Of a DNA stretch of 64,000 nt, positions 1 through 8,656 are shown one piece after another. Source of the DNA: Actinomycetes bacterium. GTDB lineage: Bacteria > Actinomycetota > Actinomycetes > Actinomycetales > Dermatophilaceae. The stretch spans positions 1 through 64,000 of the forward strand of contig JAKOPT010000017.1 in the NCBI GenBank assembly GCA_029778715.1, read 5' to 3'. Position 1 is the stretch's first letter, and each line of letters starts with the position of its first letter. Position numbers and translations under genes: made by a program. A model generated the notes under the pieces. The model was not told the DNA's origin, ran no database searches, and was given only the letters and a program-made list of their open reading frames with translations.

Positions 1-908
1 CCGCTGACCGCTGTCAGGTGGGTCATCCCCGTGGCCCGCATCGCCTGGTCGAGGTCACCGGGCACGGCGCTCGTGTCGCCGATGACCAGCCCGGGGAGCA
101 AGCCACGAGCGTCGGCCGGCAACCCGGAAACGCTGTCCCGCAACGCCGCTCGCAGCACCTCCGCACCACGTGCGACGAGATTGGGTTCGGCGACCAGCAC
201 GGGCGGACCGGTCGCCCGGAGGTCGGCAACTTGCGGGCCCGGCTCCGGCGGCAGGCTGAGTCGCCCGGTCACCTGGATGGTCGACCACCAGCGCACCTGA
301 AGGAGTTCGGTCCCGCCCCGCACGGTTACCGGGGCGTATGCCGCGCGGTCCCCGGCGCGCCCCGCGACCTCGTGCACGTCGAGAGTGAGGATGACCGTCT
401 CGGCACCGAACCGGGACGCACTCGCCCGGGGTTCACTGCTCACCTGCCCGACGACGGTGGCCGTCGCCCGTTGGGCGGCCAGGTCGGTCAGCGGCCCGAT
501 CCGATGGATGAGGTCGTGGCCCCCAGCCCCCACTTGGAGGAGGGCCACGGCGCCCACGGCCAACAGCGCGAACGCGGGCAGCCGGGCGCTGCGGGAGTGG
601 CGCCCAGTATGCCGTGCGCGCCGCCGCCGAGTCCGCACCCGCCCCATCACCCACCCGGCGATGGTCACGGCGGCCAGGGCCGTCAAGCACCGGACGCGGG
701 TGCCGAGCGGCCAGGCGACCGTGGCAGCGAGCACGGCCCACGCGAGCACGGCAACGGACAGCAGCCGGAGGTCGGCCACCGGCGCCGGGGTGTCGGCCGC
801 GTCATCGGCCCGCTGACCGCCGGAACCCGATGCCGTATCGGACGGGGCCCGCGGCCCGGGAGGGTCGAACGGCCCGGGCGGGTAGTGGCGGTGTTTTCGG
901 GTGCTCAT
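1..908 (-). CDS. comEC: ComEC/Rec2 DNA-uptake channel, N-terminal part (runs off the left edge)
   Basis: About 302 codons of an open frame begin at an ATG whose ATGA overlaps the comEA stop, so the two are translationally coupled; the frame leaves the window at base 1. The translation has a charged, Pro-rich N-terminus, several hydrophobic segments between about residues 50 and 135, a soluble OB-like region, and then the family hallmark LLPGLVIGDTSAVP followed by MTHLTAVSG just before the edge. ComEC forms the inner-membrane channel that passes single-stranded DNA into the cytoplasm during natural transformation. The competence (metallohydrolase) domain lies outside the window. Family assignment is firm; whether this organism is competent is unknown. 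Confidence 0.9.
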   Translation of the reverse strand, partial: MSTRKHRHYPPGPFDPPGPRAPSDTASGSGGQRADDAADTPAPVADLRLLSVAVLAWAVLAATVAWPLGTRVRCLTALAAVTIAGWVMGRVRTRRRRARHTGRHSRSARLPAFALLAVGAVALLQVGAGGHDLIHRIGPLTDLAAQRATATVVGQVSSEPRASASRFGAETVILTLDVHEVAGRAGDRAAYAPVTVRGGTELLQVRWWSTIQVTGRLSLPPEPGPQVADLRATGPPVLVAEPNLVARGAEVLRAALRDSVSGLPADARGLLPGLVIGDTSAVPGDLDQAMRATGMTHLTAVS

Positions 909-1873
909 AGCGTCACCAAGGGCTTGAGTTGGCTGAGCAGTTTGCCGCCGATACCGCTGACCTCACCGAGTTCGTCGACCGAGGTGAACCGCCCGTGGGC
1001 GGCCCGCCAATCGAGGATGCGCTGAGCCAGGACCGGCCCGACCCCGGGCAGTCCGTCGAGCGCAGACAGATCGGCGTTGTTGAGTGACACCAGCGGGTGC
1101 CCGCCGGCGGCCGTGGCGCCACCGGCCCCGCCCCCCGCAGAGCCGGTCGTCACCACCTCCCCGGGACGCGGCACCCGCACCTGTTCCCCATCGACCAGGA
1201 GCCTGGCCCGGTTGAGCGCCCCGACATCGGCCTCGGGGGTCACCCCGCCGGCGGCTGTCAGAGCATCGTCCACCCTTGAGCCCGCCGGCAGCCGGAACAC
1301 CCCGGGATGCATCACCTGCCCCGCCACATCGACCACGACCATGCCGTCCCCCGGGGCGCCGGGCGAGGCCGACCCCAGCGGAGCAGCGCGCGCACTCGCC
1401 GAGGTCCCACCGCCCGCACTCGTCGACGGGGTCGCGGCCGCGCGGATGAGGGCGGGCGCGTCCCGGGAACTGGCCCAGCCCCATCGCAGCGCGAAGATCA
1501 GGGCTGCGACGACGACGACGGCGAGCAGGCCGATCGCGGCCGCCTTGGAGGGCAGCCACTCGCCGGTCCGCAGCCGTTCGGGCACTTCGACCCGCACCCG
1601 ACGCCGGGCACCGGGAGGGCGACGCCGGGATGAGCCCGGGATGCTCTCGCGGTCCGGCACCCACCCCGCCGGTTCACCGCGACCCTCGGGTGGCTCGTCC
1701 CGCGCGTCAGCGACCCCGACCTCCGCCTGGCGCCGGGGCGGCGACGGCTCGTCCGCGCCAGCGACCGCTCGGGGCCGCAGCCGGGACCACACCCGATCCG
1801 AGACGGGCTCGGGGGGTCGGCGAAGCGGCATACCCTCGACAGTAGGAACCGCGACGACCGGCCGCACCACCAT
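905..1873 (-). CDS. comEA: ComEA-like membrane DNA-binding protein
   Basis: A 322-residue protein if started at the ATG at 1873, which has an AGGGG Shine-Dalgarno five bases upstream; a TTG at 1921 and an ATG at 1831 are alternatives. Order of parts: a Pro/Arg-rich cytoplasmic tail, one transmembrane helix near residues 110-131, a Ser/Ala/Gly linker, an SLBB domain near 176-234 (VVDVAGQVMHPGVFRLP), a Gly/Ala linker, and a C-terminal double helix-hairpin-helix (LNNADLSALDGLPGVGPVLA, then VSGIGGKLLSQLKPL). The SLBB+HhH layout is the standard ComEA form; it binds incoming double-stranded DNA outside the membrane and hands it to ComEC, whose gene overlaps by 4 bp. Confidence 0.93.
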   Translation of the reverse strand: MVVRPVVAVPTVEGMPLRRPPEPVSDRVWSRLRPRAVAGADEPSPPRRQAEVGVADARDEPPEGRGEPAGWVPDRESIPGSSRRRPPGARRRVRVEVPERLRTGEWLPSKAAAIGLLAVVVVAALIFALRWGWASSRDAPALIRAAATPSTSAGGGTSASARAAPLGSASPGAPGDGMVVVDVAGQVMHPGVFRLPAGSRVDDALTAAGGVTPEADVGALNRARLLVDGEQVRVPRPGEVVTTGSAGGGAGGATAAGGHPLVSLNNADLSALDGLPGVGPVLAQRILDWRAAHGRFTSVDELGEVSGIGGKLLSQLKPLVTL

Positions 1874-1882
1874 CGCGACCCC

Positions 1883-1921
1883 TGTGGACGACACACCCGC
1901 GCCACCCCACCTTGTGGACAA
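1883..1921 (-). promoter_or_regulatory. Two DnaA-box-like nonamers upstream of comEA
   Basis: The minus strand carries TTGTCCACA at 1913-1921, a perfect actinobacterial DnaA box, and TCGTCCACA at 1883-1891, one step from consensus, with starts 30 bp apart. They lie 10-48 bp upstream of the chosen comEA ATG. DnaA control is a possibility, but two boxes may also be chance. Confidence 0.35.
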
Positions 1922-1942
1922 CGCGCCTGCCGGGACTGACGC

Positions 1943-2803
1943 TCAGACCAGGCGGGGGCTCACCGCGATCGCCACTGCGCCCGGCCCGACATGCGCGCCG
2001 ACCACCGCCCCTAACTCGACCACCCGCACCTGGTCCTCATCCCCCACCCGGGACCGCAACCGTTCGGCCAGGGTCGCCGCCCGCACCCCCGACCCCAGAT
2101 GCTGGACCGCGACATCGACCTCTCGGCCCTCGTCGTGGGCGGCGCTCACCGCCTCGATGGCCCGTTCTTCGAGGCGGGCCAGGGCTCGACTCGCGGTGCG
2201 CACCTTCTCCAGCAGCACGATCGCGCCGTCGCGGATGCCGAGGATCGGCTTGATCGCCAACGCCGACCCGACGAGCGCACCGGCCTTGCCGATCCGCCCA
2301 CCACGCCGGAGGTATTCGAGGGTGTCGACGTAGAAGATGGCCTCCGAGGCCGCGCACCGGGCCCGCACGTGGTCGGCGACCGTCTCGACCGAGGCCCCGG
2401 TGGCGGCGAGCGCCGAACCCGAGGCGACGGCATACCCCATGACCATGCCGAGCGAACGCGAGTCGACCACGGTGACCGGGATCGGCGCCCGGGTGGCCGC
2501 CAACGTCGCCCCGCCGATGGTCGCCGACAGATCCGAGGAGAGGTGGACCGAGACGACCGCCTCGGCGCCGGCATCGGCCGCGGCTTGGTAGGCCGCCAGG
2601 AACGCCTGCGGCGCCGGCCGCGACGTCGTCACCGGCGTGAACGACCGCAACGCCTCGGCGACCTCGTCGGCGGTGATGTCGACACCTTCGTTGTACTCGT
2701 GGCCGCCGACGACGACATGGAGGGGCACGACACCAACGCTCAACCTCGCCTGCCAGGCCGCCGGGAGGTATGCCGTGGAGTCGGTGACGAGGGCGACGGG
2801 CAC
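1943..2803 (-). CDS. DegV family fatty-acid-binding protein
   Basis: 286 residues, the normal DegV length. The N-terminus MPVALVTDSTAYLP, the TTSRPAP loop near residue 60 that contacts the bound acyl carboxylate, and the later VDSRSLGMVMGYAV and YLRRGGRIGKAG segments are characteristic. DegV proteins bind one long-chain fatty acid and in firmicutes deliver it to fatty acid kinase FakA. A DAK2/FakA-like protein is encoded in this window at 56618-58300, a possible partner. The stop lies 69 bp before the comEA ATG, an arrangement common in actinobacteria. Confidence 0.92.
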   Translation of the reverse strand: MPVALVTDSTAYLPAAWQARLSVGVVPLHVVVGGHEYNEGVDITADEVAEALRSFTPVTTSRPAPQAFLAAYQAAADAGAEAVVSVHLSSDLSATIGGATLAATRAPIPVTVVDSRSLGMVMGYAVASGSALAATGASVETVADHVRARCAASEAIFYVDTLEYLRRGGRIGKAGALVGSALAIKPILGIRDGAIVLLEKVRTASRALARLEERAIEAVSAAHDEGREVDVAVQHLGSGVRAATLAERLRSRVGDEDQVRVVELGAVVGAHVGPGAVAIAVSPRLV

Positions 2804-2868
2804 GGGTTCAGGCTAGCGGGAGGCGGGACATGTTGAGGCGATCCGGACTCTTCGGACGGTGGCCTCAG

Positions 2869-2916
2869 CCCGCCCTGTTCACAACCCACCTATTGGTCGA
2901 TTGTGAACAGGGCGGG
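2869..2916 (-). terminator. Long hairpin after leuS; member of the CTATTGGTCGATTGT repeat family
   Basis: Arms of 16 perfect pairs (CCCGCCCTGTTCACAA and its complement) enclose a partly paired centre holding the 15-mer CTATTGGTCGATTGT. It starts 27 bp past the leuS stop and lies between leuS and degV. There is no clear U tract, which is usual for actinobacterial terminators. The core recurs at 11875-11910, 11950-11981 and 14158-14220. Confidence 0.75.
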
Positions 2917-2942
2917 GGCCGGAGATCGTGACAGGAGAGTGC

Positions 2943-5864
2943 TTATAGCGGGACGACGTTGACCAACTTCGGGGCGCGGACGATGACGGTGCGAATGCCG
3001 TTCGGGGTCGCCTCGGCCACCTTGGGCCGGGCCAAGGCCAGCTCGCGCAGCGCCTCTTCGCCGATGTCCGAGGGCACCTCGACCCGGTCGCGGACCTTGC
3101 CCCGGATCTGGATGACACACGTCGTCGTCTCGTCGACGAGCAGCGACTCGTCGGCGACCGGGAACGCCTCGTAGGCCAGGGTCGACTCGTGCCCCAACCG
3201 GGACCACAACTCCTCGGCGATGTGCGGCGCCAACGGCGCGGTCATGAGAATCAACTGTTCGACGACGCCGCGCGGGGGCGCATCGAGCTTGGTCACCGCG
3301 TTGTTGAGTTCGGTCAACCGGGCGATCGCCGTGTTGAAGCCAAGCGTCGCGTAGTCGTGGCGCACCGCGGCAATGGTGCGGTGCAGGACCCGCTCCAACT
3401 CGGGGCTGGGCGCCGCGTCGACCACGCGCACCGCGCCGGTGTCCTCGTCGACGACGTTGCGCCAGAGCCGCTGGAGGAACCGGTGCGACCCGACGACCGC
3501 CTTGGTCTCCCACGGCTTGGACTGCTCAAGCGGGCCCATGCCCATTTCGTAAAGGCGCAGCGTGTCGGCCCCGTAGGACTCGTACATGTCGTCCGGGCTG
3601 ATCATGTTCTTCAAGGACTTGCCGACCTTGCCGAACTCCTGGGTGACGACCTCGCCACGCCAACTGAACACCGCCTCGCCGTCCGGGCCGACCGACTGCT
3701 CGACCTCGCTGGCCTCGACGTACTGGCCCCGCGCATCCTTATAGGCGGGCGCCTGGATGTACCCCTGCGAGAAGTAGGTGCGGAACGGCTCGTCCGAACT
3801 CAGATGCCCGAGGTCGTAGAGCACCTTGTGCCAGAACCGGGCGTACAACAAGTGGAGCACCGCGTGCTCGACCCCACCGACATAGAGGTCGACGCCGCCG
3901 GGGTCGCGCACCCCTTCAGGCGCGCCCTCGACGGTCGTGGCCCGCGGCCCCATCCAGTAGGCCTCGTTGGTGGGGTCGACGAACGAGGCGTCGTTGGCGG
4001 GGTCGAGGTAGCGCAGGTAGTACCAGCACGAACCGGCCCAGTTGGGCATCGTGTTCGTCTCGCGCCGGTAGCGCTGAACCCCGCGCCCGTCGCCGAGATC
4101 CAAGGACACCTCAACCCACTTGGTCGCGCGCGCCAGGGGGGCCTCGGGCTCACTCGAATTGTCTTCGGGGTCGAAGGTTTTCGGGCTGTAGTCGGGCACG
4201 TCGGGCAGTTCGAGCGGCAGCATCGACTCGGGCAACGCGTGGGCCACCCCGGAGGAGTCGAAGACGATCGGGAACGGCTCGCCCCAGTAGCGCTGCCGTG
4301 AGAACAGCCAGTCGCGCAACCGGTAGTTGATTGTGCCCTCGCCCCAGCCGCCGGCGGCAAGCCAGTCGATCATCCGCGCCTTGGCGTCGGGCACCTCGAG
4401 CCCGTCGAGGTCGAGTTCGGCGCTGCGGCTGTTGATGACCAGGCCCGCACCGGCATACGCGCTGGCCCCGTCGTGGTCGGCCGGCGGCTGCACCGTGTAG
4501 ACGATCGGCAACTCGAAGGCGGTCGCGAAGGCGTAGTCGCGCTCGTCGCCGCCGGGGACGGCCATGATCGCGCCGGTGCCGTAACCCATGAGGACGTAGT
4601 CGGCGATGAAAACCGGGATGCGCGCGCCGTTGGTCGGGTTGACGGCATACCCACCGGTGAAAACGCCGGTCTTGTCCTTGGTGTCGGCCTGGCGCTCCAG
4701 GTCGGTTTTGCGGGAGGCCGCCAGCCGGTATGCCGCGACCGCCTCCCCCGGGGTGGCCGCACCTCCCGTCCAGGCGGGCTTGGTTCCCTCGGGCCAGTCG
4801 CCGTCGGGCACGAGCTCGCCCACCAAGGGATGCTCGGGCGCCAACACCATGAACGTTGCCCCGAACAAGGTGTCCGGGCGGGTGGTGAACACCTCGATCG
4901 CCGGGTCGGACGCGGCATACCCCTCCCCCGGCACCGCAATGGGGAACCGGACGAGCGCGCCCTGGCTGCGCCCGATCCAGTTGCGCTGCATGATCTTGAC
5001 CTTTTCGGGCCAGTTCACCCGGTCGAGGTCATCGGCGAGCCGGTCGGCATACGCGGTGATCCGCATCATCCACTGGCGCAGGTCCTTCTTGAAGACCGGG
5101 AAGTTGCCGCGCTCGGAACGCCCGTCGCTCGTCACCTCCTCGTTGGCCAAGACGGTGCCCAGACCCGGGGCCCAGTTGACCGGGGCGTGCGAGGTGTAGG
5201 CCAACCGGTAGTCGTCGAGGATCTCGGCCCGCTGCGCGTCGGACAGGTCGGCCCACGCCACCTCACCGGGCGTGGGTCGTTCGCCGGACGCGAACTGGGC
5301 CGCCAACTCGGCGATCGGACGCGCCCGCCCCACCCCACCGTCGGGTCGCACCGCTTCCGGGTCGTACCAGGAGTTGAAGATCTGGAGGAAGATCCACTGG
5401 GTCCACTTGTAGTACTCGGGGTCGATGGTGCGGATTGCGCGCCGGTCGTCATGGCTCATCCCGAGCCGGCGCAACTGGCGCGCCATGATGACGATGTTGT
5501 CCTCGGTCGTCTTACGCGGGTGCTGACCGGTCTGCACGGCATACTGCTCCGCCGGCAACCCGAAGGCGTCGTAGCCCAGGCAGTAGAGGACGTTCTTGCC
5601 GAGCATCCGGTTGAACCGGGCAAAGGTGTCGGTGGCGATGTAGCCGAGCGGGTGCCCGATGTGCAGGCCCTTACCGCTGGGGTAGGGGAACATGTCGAGG
5701 ACGAGTTGGTGCCCCCCGGGAAAGTCCGTCGTGGCGGCCGGGTCGGCCCACGGGCCGGCGGGGTTGGGCGCGCGGAAGGTGCCCTCTTCCAGCCACCGGT
5801 CCTGCCAGGCAACCTCGATCCGGTTGGCCAATTCGGCGGTGTAGCGATGCGGGGTCTGGCTCAT
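2943..5864 (-). CDS. leuS: Leucyl-tRNA synthetase
   Basis: 973 residues; class Ia synthetase that charges tRNA-Leu and edits misactivated amino acids. The HIGH motif reads HIGH at residues 68-71, after PYPSGKGL. The CP1 editing domain follows, with [20 protein letters not shown] and [16 protein letters not shown]. The KMSKS loop reads KVGKSLKN (after EFG), a relaxed form. A C-terminal anticodon-binding domain ends in [12 protein letters not shown]. The ATG follows GAGGACGAG. The gene stands alone, with a hairpin at its 3' end and a short spacer to the YhhN gene upstream of it on the chromosome. Confidence 0.98.
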   Translation of the reverse strand: MSQTPHRYTAELANRIEVAWQDRWLEEGTFRAPNPAGPWADPAATTDFPGGHQLVLDMFPYPSGKGLHIGHPLGYIATDTFARFNRMLGKNVLYCLGYDAFGLPAEQYAVQTGQHPRKTTEDNIVIMARQLRRLGMSHDDRRAIRTIDPEYYKWTQWIFLQIFNSWYDPEAVRPDGGVGRARPIAELAAQFASGERPTPGEVAWADLSDAQRAEILDDYRLAYTSHAPVNWAPGLGTVLANEEVTSDGRSERGNFPVFKKDLRQWMMRITAYADRLADDLDRVNWPEKVKIMQRNWIGRSQGALVRFPIAVPGEGYAASDPAIEVFTTRPDTLFGATFMVLAPEHPLVGELVPDGDWPEGTKPAWTGGAATPGEAVAAYRLAASRKTDLERQADTKDKTGVFTGGYAVNPTNGARIPVFIADYVLMGYGTGAIMAVPGGDERDYAFATAFELPIVYTVQPPADHDGASAYAGAGLVINSRSAELDLDGLEVPDAKARMIDWLAAGGWGEGTINYRLRDWLFSRQRYWGEPFPIVFDSSGVAHALPESMLPLELPDVPDYSPKTFDPEDNSSEPEAPLARATKWVEVSLDLGDGRGVQRYRRETNTMPNWAGSCWYYLRYLDPANDASFVDPTNEAYWMGPRATTVEGAPEGVRDPGGVDLYVGGVEHAVLHLLYARFWHKVLYDLGHLSSDEPFRTYFSQGYIQAPAYKDARGQYVEASEVEQSVGPDGEAVFSWRGEVVTQEFGKVGKSLKNMISPDDMYESYGADTLRLYEMGMGPLEQSKPWETKAVVGSHRFLQRLWRNVVDEDTGAVRVVDAAPSPELERVLHRTIAAVRHDYATLGFNTAIARLTELNNAVTKLDAPPRGVVEQLILMTAPLAPHIAEELWSRLGHESTLAYEAFPVADESLLVDETTTCVIQIRGKVRDRVEVPSDIGEEALRELALARPKVAEATPNGIRTVIVRAPKLVNVVPL

Positions 5865-5933
5865 CTCGTCCTCGTCGGGGGTACACAGTGACCCCCAAAG
5901 ATATCGCGGACGCGAATAAGGCCCGCGCGCTCG

Positions 5934-6587
5934 TCAGGGGGTGAGCCGCCCGAGGACGCCGAGCACCAGCAGGGCCTGCGCGCCGAGATAGGTCGCCATG
6001 ACGGCCACCCCACCCCACCTCTTGGCGGCGACGAACCGGTCCCAGCCAAGGATCGTGTCGGAGACGACGAACGCGTTCGCTCCCAGCCCCACGAGGACCG
6101 CGCCGGTCCCCCAGCCGAGCACGGCCATCGCCGCGATGACGAGCATGTATGCCGTGACCGCACCCCCCAGCGCCCCTCCCCCTGCGCTGCGGGCGCCGAG
6201 CACGATGCGGCGGGCCGCGACCAGGACCCCCACGAGGACCAGGGCGGCCAGCCCCGCCCACAGCGGCGCAGCCAGGCCGAGCGCGACGAAGAGCACGGCA
6301 TACAGCAGGTGCGAGACGAGAAAGGAGCCCAGGCCGGCGACGAAGGCGTTCGGCGCGTCCGAGAGGAGGAAGACGTCCCCGGCGAGGCTGGCGACCAACG
6401 CCGCGAGGAGCAGCCAGCGCAGGCCGCTGCCGCCGGCCGGGCTGAGCGCCGCGATGAGGAGGAGGACGAGCATGGCGCCCGGTTTGACGACCCGTTCGAG
6501 GCGCGGGTGGGGCGCGGCCTTGGCCCACAGATCGAGTCCGGCGACGACGACGAAAACGATCCACAAGGCGGTCAGCACGCGCGCCAC
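5934..6587 (-). CDS. YhhN family membrane protein (lysoplasmalogenase-like)
   Basis: 217 residues from a GTG at 6587 placed right after the stop of the upstream monooxygenase; a start at 6650 would overlap that gene by 62 bases and is less likely. Seven to eight hydrophobic helices carry the YhhN signature: KPGAMLVLLLIAA, then SLAGDVFLLSD, FLVSHLLYAVLF and ANAFVVSDTILG, with the conserved Asp residues. Family members hydrolyse the vinyl-ether bond of lysoplasmalogens (TMEM86-type); bacterial function is mostly untested. Its position suggests cotranscription with the monooxygenase. Confidence 0.85.
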   Translation of the reverse strand: MARVLTALWIVFVVVAGLDLWAKAAPHPRLERVVKPGAMLVLLLIAALSPAGGSGLRWLLLAALVASLAGDVFLLSDAPNAFVAGLGSFLVSHLLYAVLFVALGLAAPLWAGLAALVLVGVLVAARRIVLGARSAGGGALGGAVTAYMLVIAAMAVLGWGTGAVLVGLGANAFVVSDTILGWDRFVAAKRWGGVAVMATYLGAQALLVLGVLGRLTP

Positions 6588-6588
6588 C

Positions 6589-8058
6589 CTACGAGTGCGG
6601 GGGCGCCGTCGCGAATTCGAGAGCGTTGTCGTCGAAACCGGCCCGGCCAAGGGTCCAGGCCTCGCGCAGATAGTTCTGGCGCAGCACCCACGGGTCGTTG
6701 CTGCCTTGGCTCGGCAGCAGGTGCGCGGCCCGCTGGACGTAACCGGCGCTCAACCCCATGAGCGGGCGCGAGGCCCCCGCCGCGCCCGGGTCGTAGCGCG
6801 GCGTCACCCGTTCGTAACCGCGGGCACGCAGGTGGGCGAGCAGGCGGCAGGTCCAGGTCGCCGCGAGGTCGGCGCGCAGGGTCCAACTGTTGTTCGTGTA
6901 GCCCACGCACCAGGCCATGTTGGGAACCCCGTCGAGCATGAGCCCGCGATAGACGTGCCCGGCGTGGACGTCGACCGGTATGCCGTCGACCTCGGCGGCG
7001 ATCTGCCCGGCGACGATGAGCTCGAGCCCGGTCGCGGTGACGATGACGTCGGCGTCGATGTCGCGCCCACTGCTCGTGCGCACCCCGGTCTCGGTGAATG
7101 TCGCGATGGTGTCGGTGACGACCTCGGCCCGCCCGTCGCTGATCGCCGTGAAGAGGTCCCCATCGGGCACGAGGCAGAGCCGTTCGTCCCACGGGTCGTA
7201 GCGCGGGGTGAAGTGCGGGTCCACGGCATACCCGGTCGGGAGGGCGCGGGCGACCCCTTTGGTGATCAGCGATCGCGCGGCTCCGGGGAACCGGCGGGCG
7301 GCCTGGTAGGAGAGCACGTTGACTCCGATGTTCTTGGCGCGCAAGGCCCGATGCGCCCACTGTGGGGGTAACACGCGGAACGCCGCGCCGGCCAACGGGT
7401 CGGCGGCCGGCCGGGAGACGACATAGGTGGGGCTGCGCTGCAGCATCGTCACGTGCGCTGCGCCGCGGTCGACGAGCGCAGGCACGAGGGTGACGGCCGT
7501 TGCGCCGGACCCGATGACGAGGAACCGGCGGCCCTCGATGGGCAGGTCGTCGGGCCAGTGCTGCGGGTGCACCCGGGTGCCGGTGAACCGTTCCTGGCCC
7601 GGGAAATCGACCTCGTGCCCATGGTCGTGGTCGAAATAGCCGGTGGCCAGGTAGAGGAACCGCGCGGTGTGAGTGAGCGGCCCGTCGGGGGTGTCGGTGT
7701 GAACGGTCCACCGGGCCGTGGCGCTCGACCAGGACGCCGAGGTGACCCGCTGGTTGAGGTGGATGCGGTCGGTGAGGCCGCTGTCGCGGATCGTGGCGCG
7801 CAGGTAGTCGAGGATGGCGCCGCCGCTGGCGATCGCGTCGGGGTGGGTCCAGGGCCGGAACGGGAAGGCGAGGGTGTACATGTCCGAGTCCGAGCGAATG
7901 CCCGGGTAGCGGAAGGTGTCCCAGGTGCCCCCGGTGGCCGCGCGCGCCTCGAGGATGGCGAAGGTGTGGTCGGGCAGGGACTCGGTGAGCCGGTATGCCA
8001 TGTCGATGCCGGCGATGCCGGCGCCGATGATGAGGACGTCGACATCACAAGGCTCCAC
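6589..8058 (-). CDS. Flavin-containing monooxygenase, Baeyer-Villiger type (EthA-like)
   Basis: 489 residues, close to mycobacterial EthA. Visible parts: N-terminal FAD Rossmann motif GAGIAGIDMAYRL (residues 12-24), the stretch IRSDSDMYTLAFPFRPW also found in EthA, the Baeyer-Villiger fingerprint FTGTRVHPQHWP, and the NADPH-binding motif VIGSGATAVTLVPAL. Such enzymes insert oxygen next to a ketone or oxidise thioamides using NADPH and O2; the natural substrate cannot be read from sequence. No EthR-type regulator lies nearby; the gene diverges from the glutathione peroxidase gene over 83 bp. Confidence 0.9.
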   Translation of the reverse strand: MEPCDVDVLIIGAGIAGIDMAYRLTESLPDHTFAILEARAATGGTWDTFRYPGIRSDSDMYTLAFPFRPWTHPDAIASGGAILDYLRATIRDSGLTDRIHLNQRVTSASWSSATARWTVHTDTPDGPLTHTARFLYLATGYFDHDHGHEVDFPGQERFTGTRVHPQHWPDDLPIEGRRFLVIGSGATAVTLVPALVDRGAAHVTMLQRSPTYVVSRPAADPLAGAAFRVLPPQWAHRALRAKNIGVNVLSYQAARRFPGAARSLITKGVARALPTGYAVDPHFTPRYDPWDERLCLVPDGDLFTAISDGRAEVVTDTIATFTETGVRTSSGRDIDADVIVTATGLELIVAGQIAAEVDGIPVDVHAGHVYRGLMLDGVPNMAWCVGYTNNSWTLRADLAATWTCRLLAHLRARGYERVTPRYDPGAAGASRPLMGLSAGYVQRAAHLLPSQGSNDPWVLRQNYLREAWTLGRAGFDDNALEFATAPPHS

Positions 8059-8141
8059 GCGTCCAATCTACGGGGGTGCCGGTCGTCGGTGTCGTGCTCA
8101 GTCCCAGGGGGCTGTCGGTGCGCTATGACACGATGCCGCCC

Positions 8142-8645
8142 ATGACCAAGGCGCCCAAGACCCTTTCCGATTTCCACGCCGCCACGCTCGCCGGCGCCGA
8201 CCAGGCACTGTCCGCGTATGCCGGTGACGTCGTCCTCGTCGTCAACACCGCGAGCAAGTGCGGCTTCACCCCGCAATACGCCGGTTTGGAGGAGCTGTAT
8301 GCCGCGCATCGCGACGAGGGGTTCGTCGTCCTCGGCTTCCCGTGCAACCAGTTCGGGGGGCAGGAGCCGGGGGCCGAGTCCGAGATCGAGGAGTTCTGCC
8401 AGGTCAACTACGGGGTGACCTTCCCGATGTTCGCCAAGGTCGACGTCAACGGCTCCGAAGAGCACCCCTTGTTCGGGTGGCTCAAGCACGAGAAATCCGG
8501 GCTCCTCGGCGGGCGGATCAAGTGGAACTTCACCAAGTTCCTCATCGGCCGTGACGGCCAGGTGCTGGGGCGCTATGCCCCCACGACCTCCCCGGCCGAC
8601 CTGGAGGCCGACGTCGTGGCCGCCCTGGCCGCGCCCCGTCCCTAA
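8142..8645 (+). CDS. Glutathione peroxidase family protein (Cys type)
   Basis: 167 residues from the ATG at 8142; an ATG three codons upstream is an alternative. The thioredoxin fold shows VVNTASKCGFTPQYAGLEEL with the peroxidatic residue as Cys, FPCNQFGGQEPG with the Gln of the catalytic tetrad, and WNFTKFLIGRDG with the catalytic Trp. Cys-type members reduce peroxides with thioredoxin rather than glutathione, which fits an actinobacterium lacking glutathione. The next gene begins 11 bases after the stop. Confidence 0.95.
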   Translation: MTKAPKTLSDFHAATLAGADQALSAYAGDVVLVVNTASKCGFTPQYAGLEELYAAHRDEGFVVLGFPCNQFGGQEPGAESEIEEFCQVNYGVTFPMFAKVDVNGSEEHPLFGWLKHEKSGLLGGRIKWNFTKFLIGRDGQVLGRYAPTTSPADLEADVVAALAAPRP

Positions 8646-8656
8646 GGGGGGTGCGG

